Positions 22,804-32,900 of a stretch of 40,676 bases of DNA are shown here, in pieces. The position numbers and the translations under genes are program-made. The stretch's first letter is position 1. Each line of letters opens with the position of its first letter. The DNA comes from Pectobacterium versatile (lineage in GTDB: Bacteria > Pseudomonadota > Gammaproteobacteria > Enterobacterales > Enterobacteriaceae). The stretch is taken from contig NZ_JAINZP010000030.1 in the NCBI RefSeq assembly GCF_020166435.1, forward strand, positions 1-40,676, given 5' to 3'. The notes beneath the pieces were generated by a model. The model did no database searches. It was not told the DNA's origin and worked only from the letters and a program-made list of their open reading frames with translations.

Positions 22804-25800
22804 GACAGCGTTTCCTCATTGGCGGTCACCCTCGACTGTGCCAGATACCCGCTCAGCGTCTGCGGTGAAGGGTAGCGTTGTAATAACGCCACACTCACCG
22901 GTTGCGCTAACGTACGGCTTAATGCCTGTGCCAGCGCAATACGCTGGAGCGAATCGACACCGCTTTCACACAGCGTTTGCGACCAGAGGCCAGATTCACT
23001 GAGATGCAGCGCCTGCGCCCACACGCGCAGCAGCGACTGGGCTGACGGCGTATCAGGCGAGCCTGCACGGCTATCCGGCGTGACAGCCTGTCTCATCGCC
23101 GCATCGGTCACCTTATTATGTCCAACGATCTCGGCTGGCTGCTGCGGTGAGCTATTCACCAGCGCCACCACTTCGTCATGCCAGCGCATCAGCACCCGAC
23201 GCGCCTGCGCACTGTCCAGCACATCGGCGTCAAACTCGAAGCGCAGCAGCATGCAGCCCGCCTGCTCACGCACCACCAGATTCAGCGGCATTTCGACTTT
23301 TTCATAGGCGGCGGAGAATTCGGGAGATAACCGATGCGGCTCATCAGCACGTTGGCCTTGTTCTGCTTTCGCGCCAGGATAGTTTTCATAAATAAACAGG
23401 CTGTTGAAGAGACGCGGGCGTCCGGCCGTCAGGACAATCAGCGACTGCGTGGCATGCTGGTTCATCGCCATCAGCTCATTCTGCAACTGCACCAGATGTT
23501 GTTGCAGCGACACCGGCTGCTGCCAGCTCAACGCCAGCGGCAGGCTGTTGATGTACAGACCCACGCTGCTCGCCACATCTTCTACCGGACTTTCCCTGCC
23601 CGACAGCACGTTGCCGACAATGCTGACTGCATCACCAGTCGAGCGCGCCAGCAGCCGGTGCCAGGCATATTGCGCAATAATGCTGTGCGTGACGCCCACC
23701 TCACGGGCAAAGGCAATGAGTGCCGCCTGATCCTGCTCGTTCAGGCTCACACCGGTGACCTGCGGTTCAATCTGCGTCAGATGCTGGCTGAGATCGGCGC
23801 GTTTTCCCGCCGCCGCAAACAGCATCGCCACATCGTTCGTCTGCGCCAGCAGCGGCTGCCGCTGCTGCCAGAAGGCATCAACGGCAGGTTGCTGCGCCAC
23901 GGCGTGCAGCGCATGATCCACATAAGCACGATCCGACTGAATCGCGGATGTTTCGCCGTGCATAAATGTTTCACCGCGTATCAGCAGCAGATAGTCGCGG
24001 TGTACCGCGCCCAGCAGCTGTGGCCCGCTCCAGCCATCAATCACGCTATGGTGACAGCTCAGGAGCACTCGATAGTCACGCTCACCCAAACGGAAACAGG
24101 CAATGCGCAACAGCGGCGGCTGCGACAAGTCAAATCCTGAACGTAAATCCTGCTGGCGATAGCGCTCGATGACCGCCAGTGGATCGGCGTCTTGCGCCAC
24201 ATCCTGATAGTAGAAAGGCAGGTCTGCCTGCTTAACAATCACCTGCACGCTGGCACATTCGCTTTCCAGTGCGGCACACAGCGCTGGGAAACGCTGAATC
24301 TGACGCTGCCAGGCCTGACGATAACCTTCCACATCCAGCGCCTGCGCATAGCGAATCGGCGTTTGCAGATGATAAGCATCATCCTGCGGACAACGCAGAC
24401 GGTGATACAACATCGACTGCTGGAGCGATGACAGCGGCAACAAGGTGTCGATGTCATAACGCTGCGACAGGCTATCGAGCTGCGTCTGGCTCAGCGCAAC
24501 CGCCGGGAAATCGCTGGGGGTAAAGGCCGTGCCGTGGTGCAACTGTGCCAGACAGGCTGCCGTCAGCGCCCGCAGATTCTCCGTCAACCGCAGCATCAGG
24601 CGTTCGCTGTCGCGCTGGTTGAGGCAGCCGACCTGGCGCAGCGTTAACTGCCCTCCTGCAATACCGCCGTGGAGACTGATAACCTCCGCCGGTTTATTCT
24701 CTGGAGACACACAGCAGCCCGGCGCGATGTCCACCGGACGCCATGTGCCAGCGGCCTGAACCGACAGCCCGAGATAGTTGAACACAATCGGAGACAGCGT
24801 TAGCGCATTGCCCTGCGGATGATGGTAGCGCAACGGGTTAAACCCAACGCCTTTATCCGGCACCTGACGCAGCTGTTCCTTGCTGGATTTAATCAGGGAA
24901 GCCCAGTCAGGCTTGTCTTGCAGGCACACCGGATAGGTGCTGGTAAACCACCCCACCGTGCGGCTGACATCCAGCGTCGGATCAATCGCTTCGCGGCCGT
25001 GCCCTTCCAGCATGATGCGCGCTTTGTCGCCCCAGCCGAGATCGTTTAACGTGCGGGTCAGCGCCGCCAGCAGCAAATCACTGACTTCGGTATTAAAGGC
25101 ACGATTGGCCTCACTCACCAGTTGGCCTGTAGTTTCGGCGTCTAGCGTCAGAATCGCGGCGCTGGCCTGGCCCTGCGGATCTTTCGCCGCCAGCAGCGCT
25201 GCCTGATCCACGCCGTCTTCCTGCGCCTGCCAGTACGTCAACTGATCCGTATGCTGTGTGACGTAGTTATGCAGCGCCGTGCCCCACTGGCGATAGCTCG
25301 ACGTTTTCGGCGCCAGCGCTTCACCAAGGTACAGCCGCTCCAGATCGTCAACCAGAATGCGCCAAGACACGGCATCAATCACCAGATGGTGGAAAGCGAG
25401 GAACACCGCCGTGTCCGCCTGCGGATGGTGTCGCACCAGCGCACACCCCATCGTTCTTCCCTGCGCGGGATCGAATTCACTCTGCAACGCGGTAAACGCC
25501 TGTTGCAGGCCGTCATCGCCAAGCTGGCGATAATCCAGCGTCGACACAACCGGGCAAGGCACCTCCGTCAGATAGCGTTGCCCGTCGGCATCACAAGCCA
25601 GACGCAGCGCGTCATGCTGCGCCATCAACGCCTGCAACATCGTGGTAAGTCGTTCGGTATCCACGTCCGGCAGTTGGATCATCGCCGCCTGATTCCAGTG
25701 TTCTGGACATGCCAGCGGCTGTTCCATAAACCAGCGCTGAATCGGCAGCAGCGCGAATTCGCCTTCCAGCGTGCCCTGCTCCGCGACAATGCCTGTGTCA

Positions 25801-28800
25801 CGGTTATTCTGCGCCAGCACGCGGCACAGACGCCGCACGCTCTTCGCTTCGAAAACGTCTTTCACCGTGCAGACATAGCCCGCGCTGCGCAGGCGAGTGG
25901 TCAGTTGGATACTGAGGATGGAATCGCCGCCTAAGCGGAAGAAATCATCCTCAACGCCTAGCGGCGTATTCAGCACGCTACGCCAAATCGCCAGCACATC
26001 GGCTTCCAGCGGATTATCGGCTTCGCCGTCCCCCTCGCTGGCTTCCAGCACCGGCGGCAGCTGTTTCGTATCAAGCTTGCCGTTCGGCGTCAGCGGCATG
26101 TCTTCTAGCAGAATCAGTCGGAACGGCACCATGTATTCCGGCAGATGCTTCGCGACATCAATCAGCACGGCGGCGGGTTCCGGCGTGCTGCTATCGGCTT
26201 TCACCGTGCCATAGGCAACCAGCGCCGGACGGTTCCCCACCTGCGCCACGATGACTTTAACCTGCTTCAGCGACGGGCATACTGTCGCCAGCTGTGCCTC
26301 GATCTCACCCGGTTCAATGCGGTAACCGCGCAACTTGATCTGCTCATCAATACGGCCACAGTATTCATAGTCGCCGTTGTTCAGCAGTCTGGCCTTGTCG
26401 CCCGTGCGATAAATGCGCAGCGTCGCCGTGCCGTGTTCAGCATTATTTACGTCATTCAGCGTGATGTGTTCAAAGCGGCTGGCCGTCATCTGTGGCTGGT
26501 TGAGGTAGCCACGCGCCAGCCCAAGCCCCGCAAGACACAGCTCTCCCGGTACGCCCGCTGGACACAGTTGCCCGGCCGTATCCAGAATCAGCGCCTGAAT
26601 ATGAGTAAGCGGTTTACCGATAGTGACAGGCTGGCCTTTGCGCAGACGGGTACTCAACGCCGTGACGGTACACTCCGTCGGCCCGTACATGTTGTACAGC
26701 GCCACCTTATCGGCCCAGTTTTCCACCACCGCGTTCGGGCAGGCTTCTCCGCCCATGCCAATCGCCTGAATGCCATTAACCTGCTGTGGATCGAGAATCG
26801 ACATCAGCGCCGTCGGCAGGATCAGATGCGTCGCGCCCGCCTGTTCGGCCTGCACAATCGCCCGATCGTTGGGTTCGCCAAACGCCAGCGTGCCACCGCT
26901 GCTCAGCGGCAGCAGCGTCGTCATGTTACCGGCGTCAAACGAGAGCGACATGCAGTTGAACATCGTGCTTTGCGGCGTGAACGCGATGCGATCGCGATGA
27001 TCGTCCAGCAGATTGATCAGCGAACCGTGTTCGATCATGACGCCCTTCGGCAAACCAGTCGATCCCGAGGTGTAGATCACCTGTGCCAGCTGCTGTGCAT
27101 GGCGCGGAATGGCTGGCGCTTCATCGCCCGGTAGATCCTGCCACTGCGCGACAACCGCAGGATCGGTCAGATCGATACGCTGTTCGGCGGACCACTGCGC
27201 CAGCTGCTGCCCATCGCCGCCGAGAATGACGGAAAGATTGGCATCGGTAATGATGTGGCGCAGCCGCTCCGGCGGATAGTCAGGATCCAGCGGCACATAG
27301 GCAGCGCCCGCTTTCCAGACGGCCAGCAGCGCAATGACAAAATAGCGATCGCGTTTCGCCAGCACGCCAACCAGCGACTGTTCGCCCAGCCCCTGACGGT
27401 GCAGCCAATGCGCCAGTTGATTCGACTGCCTATTCAGTTCAGCGTACGTCAGCGTATCCGTGCGCTGTTCACCATCAAAAGCAATCGCCAGTTGCTGTGG
27501 AGCGCGCTGGACCATCGCTTCAATCACATCGGTTACCGTCAACTGTGGCTGCGGATAGCTACGCGGCAGTTGCTGACTTTCCGCCAGCACGGCAGCAAAC
27601 CGTTCCGCTTCCATCAGCGGCAGGTGCCAGACATCGGTTTCCGGGGCCTCAACCACGGCTTCAATCAGCCGGATAAAGCGGTCGGCGTAATACTGGATCG
27701 TCTGGCGCTCAAACAGCGCGGTGGCAAACAGCCAGTCCAGCCGCACCTCGCCCATCAGCTCCGTCACTTTGACCGAAATATCGGTCTTGGCAGGCAGCAC
27801 GGGCGAGGTTTCTTCCGCCGCATCACAACCGGGGATCAGATCGTTGAAATCTACTTTGGCCTGATAAACCAGCATCACCTGGAAGATCGGGTTGATCGCA
27901 GTGGTGCGATCGGAGCCGATCGCCTCGCTTAATGCTTCAAAACGGTAGAGTTGATGATCGAAAGCCGACAGATCCTGTTCGCGGCAGTATTGCAGGTAAT
28001 CAACGAAGCTTTGGCTATCCTGCAACTGGGTACGCAGCACGATGGTGTTAACGAAAAATCCGACGACATCTTCGATATCCGGCCGCTCGCGGTAGGCCAG
28101 CGGCGAACCAATCACGATATCTTTCTCGCCGCTGATGCGCGCCAGCATCAGAGAAAACACCGCATGCAGGCCAATGAAATTAGACGTGTTATAGCGCTGG
28201 CATAGGCGTTTGAATTTATCCCACAGATCGTTGTTGATCGCGGAGAAGATCACTTCCCCACCGCTGTTCTGATGCGCCGGACGCGGTTTGTCCAGCGGCA
28301 GGCTATGCACTTCGGGGATCCCCGTCAGTCGCTCAACCCAGAACGATTTGAATTCATTGTGGTAATCCAGAAACGAGGCGGAATTAAACCAGTGTGCGTA
28401 ATCGATATAGTTAAGCTGGGTCGGTTCGACGGGATGAGGCTGGCGATTTTGACAAGCAAGAAAAGCCGGTTTGAAGTCCGCGAACATATTCTTCACCGAC
28501 CAGCCATCGGAAATAATATGGTGCTGGGTGATCATCAGAACGTGCACCCGTTCGCTCATCTTCACCAGCCGCACGCGGGTGAGATCGCCCGCCGTGAGAT
28601 CGAACGGACGGCTGATTTCCGCTTTCACCTGCTGCTGCAAACGCCCTTCCCGTTCGGCTTCCGGCAACAATGAGAAGTCATCATGCTGTATCACAAACGG
28701 TTGATAGGCATCGATACGCTGCTCACCTTTGCCTTGTTCATTGACCACAAAACGGGTGCGCAAGCTGGCATGACGCTGCGCCAGCGCGTCAAAGGCAAAC

Positions 28801-29135
28801 TCCAGCGCAGCCACATCCAGCGTGCCGGTCAGCCGAAAATAGACCGGCATATTGTAGAGGTGTGATTGCTCTTCGTACTGCTCGATAAACCACAGTCCGC
28901 TTTGCGATGACGATAGCGGGCCAGACGTCGCATTCTGCGGCGTGATGGGGCGCTCAAACGCCTGCTGCGCCGTCAGGCAGCGCACAATGGCGTCTTTGTT
29001 TTCCTTAATCGTGCGCCCAATCTCTGCCGTGATCGCGTCTTTGTTGGACTGCGAAATCAGCTGCCCCTGTGCATTCAACGCCAGACGAACGCCCTGCCGT
29101 TCCAACTGCTTTAACAGCGTTACGATATCTTTCAT
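22800..29135 (-). CDS. NRPS2: TubC-C-A-T-E-C-T nonribosomal peptide synthetase
   Basis: 2111 residues. Order: TubC-type docking domain (1-55); C domain with HHIISDG (205-211); A domain (about 545-1040, YTSGSTGLPKG near 687, A10 NGKLDTKQL); carrier domain with LGGDS near 1070; epimerization domain (HHLVIDAVSWRIL near 1248), so the residue added here should be D; second C domain (HHSVIDG near 1695), the kind that follows E; and a terminal carrier domain (ESGVDSL near 2060). The A domain's code reads about D-A-M-I-G-G-M-V-T-K, which I cannot assign. The second C-T module has no A domain; NRPS3 is probably its partner. No thioesterase follows. It starts 22 bp after entA and is coupled to NRPS3. 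Confidence 0.9.
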   Translation of the reverse strand: MKDIVTLLKQLERQGVRLALNAQGQLISQSNKDAITAEIGRTIKENKDAIVRCLTAQQAFERPITPQNATSGPLSSSQSGLWFIEQYEEQSHLYNMPVYFRLTGTLDVAALEFAFDALAQRHASLRTRFVVNEQGKGEQRIDAYQPFVIQHDDFSLLPEAEREGRLQQQVKAEISRPFDLTAGDLTRVRLVKMSERVHVLMITQHHIISDGWSVKNMFADFKPAFLACQNRQPHPVEPTQLNYIDYAHWFNSASFLDYHNEFKSFWVERLTGIPEVHSLPLDKPRPAHQNSGGEVIFSAINNDLWDKFKRLCQRYNTSNFIGLHAVFSLMLARISGEKDIVIGSPLAYRERPDIEDVVGFFVNTIVLRTQLQDSQSFVDYLQYCREQDLSAFDHQLYRFEALSEAIGSDRTTAINPIFQVMLVYQAKVDFNDLIPGCDAAEETSPVLPAKTDISVKVTELMGEVRLDWLFATALFERQTIQYYADRFIRLIEAVVEAPETDVWHLPLMEAERFAAVLAESQQLPRSYPQPQLTVTDVIEAMVQRAPQQLAIAFDGEQRTDTLTYAELNRQSNQLAHWLHRQGLGEQSLVGVLAKRDRYFVIALLAVWKAGAAYVPLDPDYPPERLRHIITDANLSVILGGDGQQLAQWSAEQRIDLTDPAVVAQWQDLPGDEAPAIPRHAQQLAQVIYTSGSTGLPKGVMIEHGSLINLLDDHRDRIAFTPQSTMFNCMSLSFDAGNMTTLLPLSSGGTLAFGEPNDRAIVQAEQAGATHLILPTALMSILDPQQVNGIQAIGMGGEACPNAVVENWADKVALYNMYGPTECTVTALSTRLRKGQPVTIGKPLTHIQALILDTAGQLCPAGVPGELCLAGLGLARGYLNQPQMTASRFEHITLNDVNNAEHGTATLRIYRTGDKARLLNNGDYEYCGRIDEQIKLRGYRIEPGEIEAQLATVCPSLKQVKVIVAQVGNRPALVAYGTVKADSSTPEPAAVLIDVAKHLPEYMVPFRLILLEDMPLTPNGKLDTKQLPPVLEASEGDGEADNPLEADVLAIWRSVLNTPLGVEDDFFRLGGDSILSIQLTTRLRSAGYVCTVKDVFEAKSVRRLCRVLAQNNRDTGIVAEQGTLEGEFALLPIQRWFMEQPLACPEHWNQAAMIQLPDVDTERLTTMLQALMAQHDALRLACDADGQRYLTEVPCPVVSTLDYRQLGDDGLQQAFTALQSEFDPAQGRTMGCALVRHHPQADTAVFLAFHHLVIDAVSWRILVDDLERLYLGEALAPKTSSYRQWGTALHNYVTQHTDQLTYWQAQEDGVDQAALLAAKDPQGQASAAILTLDAETTGQLVSEANRAFNTEVSDLLLAALTRTLNDLGWGDKARIMLEGHGREAIDPTLDVSRTVGWFTSTYPVCLQDKPDWASLIKSSKEQLRQVPDKGVGFNPLRYHHPQGNALTLSPIVFNYLGLSVQAAGTWRPVDIAPGCCVSPENKPAEVISLHGGIAGGQLTLRQVGCLNQRDSERLMLRLTENLRALTAACLAQLHHGTAFTPSDFPAVALSQTQLDSLSQRYDIDTLLPLSSLQQSMLYHRLRCPQDDAYHLQTPIRYAQALDVEGYRQAWQRQIQRFPALCAALESECASVQVIVKQADLPFYYQDVAQDADPLAVIERYRQQDLRSGFDLSQPPLLRIACFRLGERDYRVLLSCHHSVIDGWSGPQLLGAVHRDYLLLIRGETFMHGETSAIQSDRAYVDHALHAVAQQPAVDAFWQQRQPLLAQTNDVAMLFAAAGKRADLSQHLTQIEPQVTGVSLNEQDQAALIAFAREVGVTHSIIAQYAWHRLLARSTGDAVSIVGNVLSGRESPVEDVASSVGLYINSLPLALSWQQPVSLQQHLVQLQNELMAMNQHATQSLIVLTAGRPRLFNSLFIYENYPGAKAEQGQRADEPHRLSPEFSAAYEKVEMPLNLVVREQAGCMLLRFEFDADVLDSAQARRVLMRWHDEVVALVNSSPQQPAEIVGHNKVTDAAMRQAVTPDSRAGSPDTPSAQSLLRVWAQALHLSESGLWSQTLCESGVDSLQRIALAQALSRTLAQPVSVALLQRYPSPQTLSGYLAQSRVTANEETLS

Positions 29136-29157
29136 GACTTATCACTCTCTCAGCAAA

Positions 29158-29925
29158 TCAGGCCGTCAGCGTTGCCCCGCCATCCACCACCACGTCCTGC
29201 ATGGTGATGTGGCTGGCCAGATCGGAAGCCAGAAAAACCACGGTATTGGCGATCTCTTCCGGCTGAGCGATCTTGCCCAGAGGAATTCCCAGTTTGTACT
29301 GGTCAGGAAAGCCCGCGATAGTGCGCTGCTCAGCATCCGCGCTGTGCCACATGCCGCGCTGCATCGGCGTATCCGTCGATCCCGGCGACACCAGATTGCA
29401 GCGCACGCCGTAAGGCGCTAACTCCAGACCCGCGCAGTGAGACAGGCTGGTGAGCGCCGCTTTCGAGGCACAGTACGCCGCCATTTGCATACGGGGAACA
29501 TGCGCGGCATTAGAGCCAACGCAGACAATCGCGCCGCGACGCTGCTGCTTGAAATGCGGCACCAGCGCGTTCAGCAGGTAAAACGCACCAGAGGCGTTGA
29601 CGTTAATGCACTGGTGCCAGTCGTCCACGCTCAGCGCATCGATATCACCGAGACGCAGAATCCCGGCCGCGTTGACCAGAACGTCGAGCCCTATTTCTGC
29701 CAACTGCTGGCGACAGACCGCCGCCACGCTGTCCGGTTCGCTGATATCCAGCGTCACACAGCTAAACGGATGATCGTCATGTCGGAATGCGCGATCAAAG
29801 CCGATCACATTCGCGCCCAGCGCGACAAACTGGCGGGCAATACTTTCGCCAATGCCGCTCGCCGCCCCGGTTACCCAGACGGTCTTGCCGCTGAAATCAA
29901 ACTGAAGAGGTTGTGCCTTGTTCAT
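29158..29925 (-). CDS. entA: 2,3-dihydro-2,3-dihydroxybenzoate dehydrogenase
   Basis: 255 residues; short-chain dehydrogenase. It oxidises 2,3-dihydro-2,3-dihydroxybenzoate to DHB with NAD+, the last step of catechol synthesis, in the cytoplasm. The Rossmann motif TGAASGIG is at about residues 18-25, NAAG near 85-90, and the catalytic YCASK pair near 150. Length matches EntA (about 250). The start at 29925 is chosen over ATG 29928 and GTG 29940 because AGGGA then stands 5 bases away. It lies between two NRPS genes, an unusual place for entA, with only 8 bp after the NRPS1 stop. entCEB are in the same operon. Confidence 0.92.
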   Translation of the reverse strand: MNKAQPLQFDFSGKTVWVTGAASGIGESIARQFVALGANVIGFDRAFRHDDHPFSCVTLDISEPDSVAAVCRQQLAEIGLDVLVNAAGILRLGDIDALSVDDWHQCINVNASGAFYLLNALVPHFKQQRRGAIVCVGSNAAHVPRMQMAAYCASKAALTSLSHCAGLELAPYGVRCNLVSPGSTDTPMQRGMWHSADAEQRTIAGFPDQYKLGIPLGKIAQPEEIANTVVFLASDLASHITMQDVVVDGGATLTA

Positions 29926-29933
29926 CATTTTCC

Positions 29934-32900
29934 CTACCACACCATTTCCACGCTGTTTTCATCCTGTGACAGCCTGTCGTCCAGGTAGCGGCAGAAGTCG
30001 CTGAGCTGGGGATGATCGAACACATCAGACACCTTGATGCTGACGGAAAATTCGGCGGCCAGACGATTAACGATCTGGATGGTCTGTAATGACTGCCCGC
30101 CCAGTTCGAAGAAGTTATCTCGCGATTGGATCCCCGACACGCCGAGGATCTGCTGCCAGATGGCGCTGACCCGGTTCTCGGTTTCGCTGGCTAACGCCTG
30201 CGCAGGTGCCTCGTCGCGGTATTCCGCCAGCAAGCGCTTGCGATCGACCTTGTTAGAGCCGGTTTTTGGCAACTGGCGGAAGGCGCGGTAATCGGTCGGG
30301 ATCATCGCTGGCGGCAGCACGCTACTCAGACGCTGTTTCAGCGCTCGTGCATCAACCTCGCCCGCTTTCGTGGCGACAAACGCCACCAGTCGCCGCACGC
30401 CGTTGGGGTAAACAATGCCCTGCACACAGGCTTCATCCACATCCGGTTGCGCCAGCAGATGGGCTTCAACCTCCCCTGGCTGGATCCGGTAGCCGCTGAT
30501 TTTAAATTCGTTGTCCATACGCCCGAGGTACAACAGCTGTCCTTTTTCCAGCCGAACTCTGTCGCCGGTGCGGTAAGCCGGAAGATCCTGATCGCCCACC
30601 GCTATTTGCGTAAACGCCGTGTGTTCTGTACCGATATAACCCGCCGCCAGCGTTGGCCCCAGCAGCACCAGTTCTCCTTCCGCAGCAGAGCGATCGCCCG
30701 CCGCCAAAATCAGCGCGTTGACGCCCGCCAACGGCAGACCGATAGGAAGCTGCGCCACATCGGCAGACTGCGTTTGCAGATCGCAACTGGTCGCGACTAC
30801 CGTGGTTTCTGTGGGGCCATAGGTATTGATTAAGCGCAACGTATTCGGTGCATGACGCTGCCACTGTGCCAGCTGTTCGGGGTACACCGCTTCACCGCCG
30901 ATGATGATGGCGCGCAGTGCGGAAGGCATGGTCAGCGTGCCGGTTTTCAGCCCCACTACCCATTCATTCCAGAATGCCGTTGGCAGATCGAGCAGCGTAA
31001 TCGCCTGTTCTTCTACCTGTTCGACAAAGGTCGGAATCGATTCCAGCATCTCATCGGTACGCAGCACCAGCGTCGCACCGCTGGTCAGCGTGGCAAAAAT
31101 TTCTTCGATGCTGGCATCAAAATTGAACGGGGCAAATTGCAGCACGCGATCCGCCGCACGCAGACCGTAGCGCTGACGTGCCGCCGCCGTGAAGTGATCC
31201 AACGCGCTGGCGCCGATCTCCACGCCTTTCGGCAATCCGGTCGATCCCGATGTGAACATCACATAAGCAATCTGCCCGTCTCTCGCTTCAACTGGCGGCA
31301 ACGCGGCGGCCTGTGCGTTGGATGACAGAAGATGCCCCGCCAGAACGATCTCGCCGGAAAAGACCGACGCCAGCCGATGTTGATAATCCGCCTGCGTGAC
31401 GATCGTATGCAGATCGGCAATCTGGATGATGTGCTGCTGACGTTCACGCGGCTGTTCAGGATCGAGCGGCACATACACCGCACCGCACTGCATCACGGCC
31501 AGCAGGCAAATGATGGTTTCAGGGCTACGGTTCAGCATAATGCCGATGCGTTCGCCGGGCTGAACGCCGCGCCCATGCAGCGCCGCGGCAGCCTGACCGC
31601 TCAGATCCAGCAACTGCTGGTAGCTGTACTGTCGATCGCGCTGCGTCAGCGCCGGATGGTTCGGGTTTTTACGCGCCTGTTTGGCGATCGCCGTCAGAAC
31701 CGGTTCGGCAAACGGCTCAGGCTCGCGGCTGGTGATTAGCGCCAGTTCGCGTTCTTCACGCAGCCAGCGTCCCAGCAGCTCGCCACTGGTCTGCTGCGGC
31801 TGTGCCAGCCAGCGTTGAAGCAGCGTGAACAGGGTTTCTTGCAGACTGGCAAGCGCTTCCGCGCTGTAACAGGCTGGGTTAGCATCAAAATCCAGCACCG
31901 GTGTGCCATCCGGTTTGAAATGGATCTCGATCGTCAGATCTTCTACTGGCCCGGCACTGAGATTCAACGTGCTGGACGACAACGATCCGTAATTGAGCGG
32001 ATGATCGAACGGCATGATATTGATCAGCGGGCCGAAGAGGCGCTGTTCGCCGCCGACGCGGTTCAGATCGCGCCGTAAATGTTCATAGCGATAATGCTGA
32101 TGACGACGCAGCGTGCGTTTGGTGCGGGCAACCTGCTGTGCCAGTGTGACAAAGTCCGCCTGTTCATCTACCTGAATGCACAGCGGCACGATATTCATCT
32201 GCATGCTCGGCACCGTCAGCGAGGCGGAGCCGATACGGTTCATCACCATCATGCCGAACGTCAGCCTGTCGCTGCCGGACACCAGCTTGAGGTGCGTCGC
32301 CAGCATCGCCAGAAACAGATCCGGCCAGCTGATTTTGTTGCCTTCACACAGCGCCGTCAGCGGCTGCCAGATATCCGTCGGCAACACGCTGCTCTGGCGC
32401 AAAAAACGCGCCGCAATCGGGGCTTTTTTCTCGCTGAAGCTGGCCGGCTCCGGCATTGCGTTCAGCGTTTCTAGCCAGAAATCACGCGCCTGCGTCGTCT
32501 GCCCGCTGGCATCACGCTGCTGTTCTTCTTCCAGTACTTCGCTGAACGGGCCGAACTCCGCCACCGCCACGGGTTGCCCCGCCGTCAGCGCGGTATAGAT
32601 CTGGGCGATGCGTTGAAACAGCATCGTGGTGCCAAAGCCGTCCAGCGCAATGTGGTGAACGCAGCTATAGAGAAAATCACGCTTTTCACCACACAGTAGC
32701 GCAAAGCGGCAGGGTAATCCGTTTCGCAGATCCAACGGCTGGGAGATTTCCTCACGCGCCCAGTGGCGTATTGTCTGCTCTTCATCCGTCATCGGCGCAG
32801 GCAACAGTTCAATAATCGGCAGCACGCCGATCGGCACCGGCAGTTGTGAAGCCACAAAGCCGATTTCCGGCTGGTCGGCCTGTTCACCCGCAATTTCAAC

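Noticed and set aside
26145-27134. 329-codon plus-strand frame inside NRPS2
   Set aside because: It lies antisense to the well-conserved A domain and its translation is rich in R, H and Q, typical of a shadow frame. The same holds for 23334-24140, 25251-25934 and 30447-31325.
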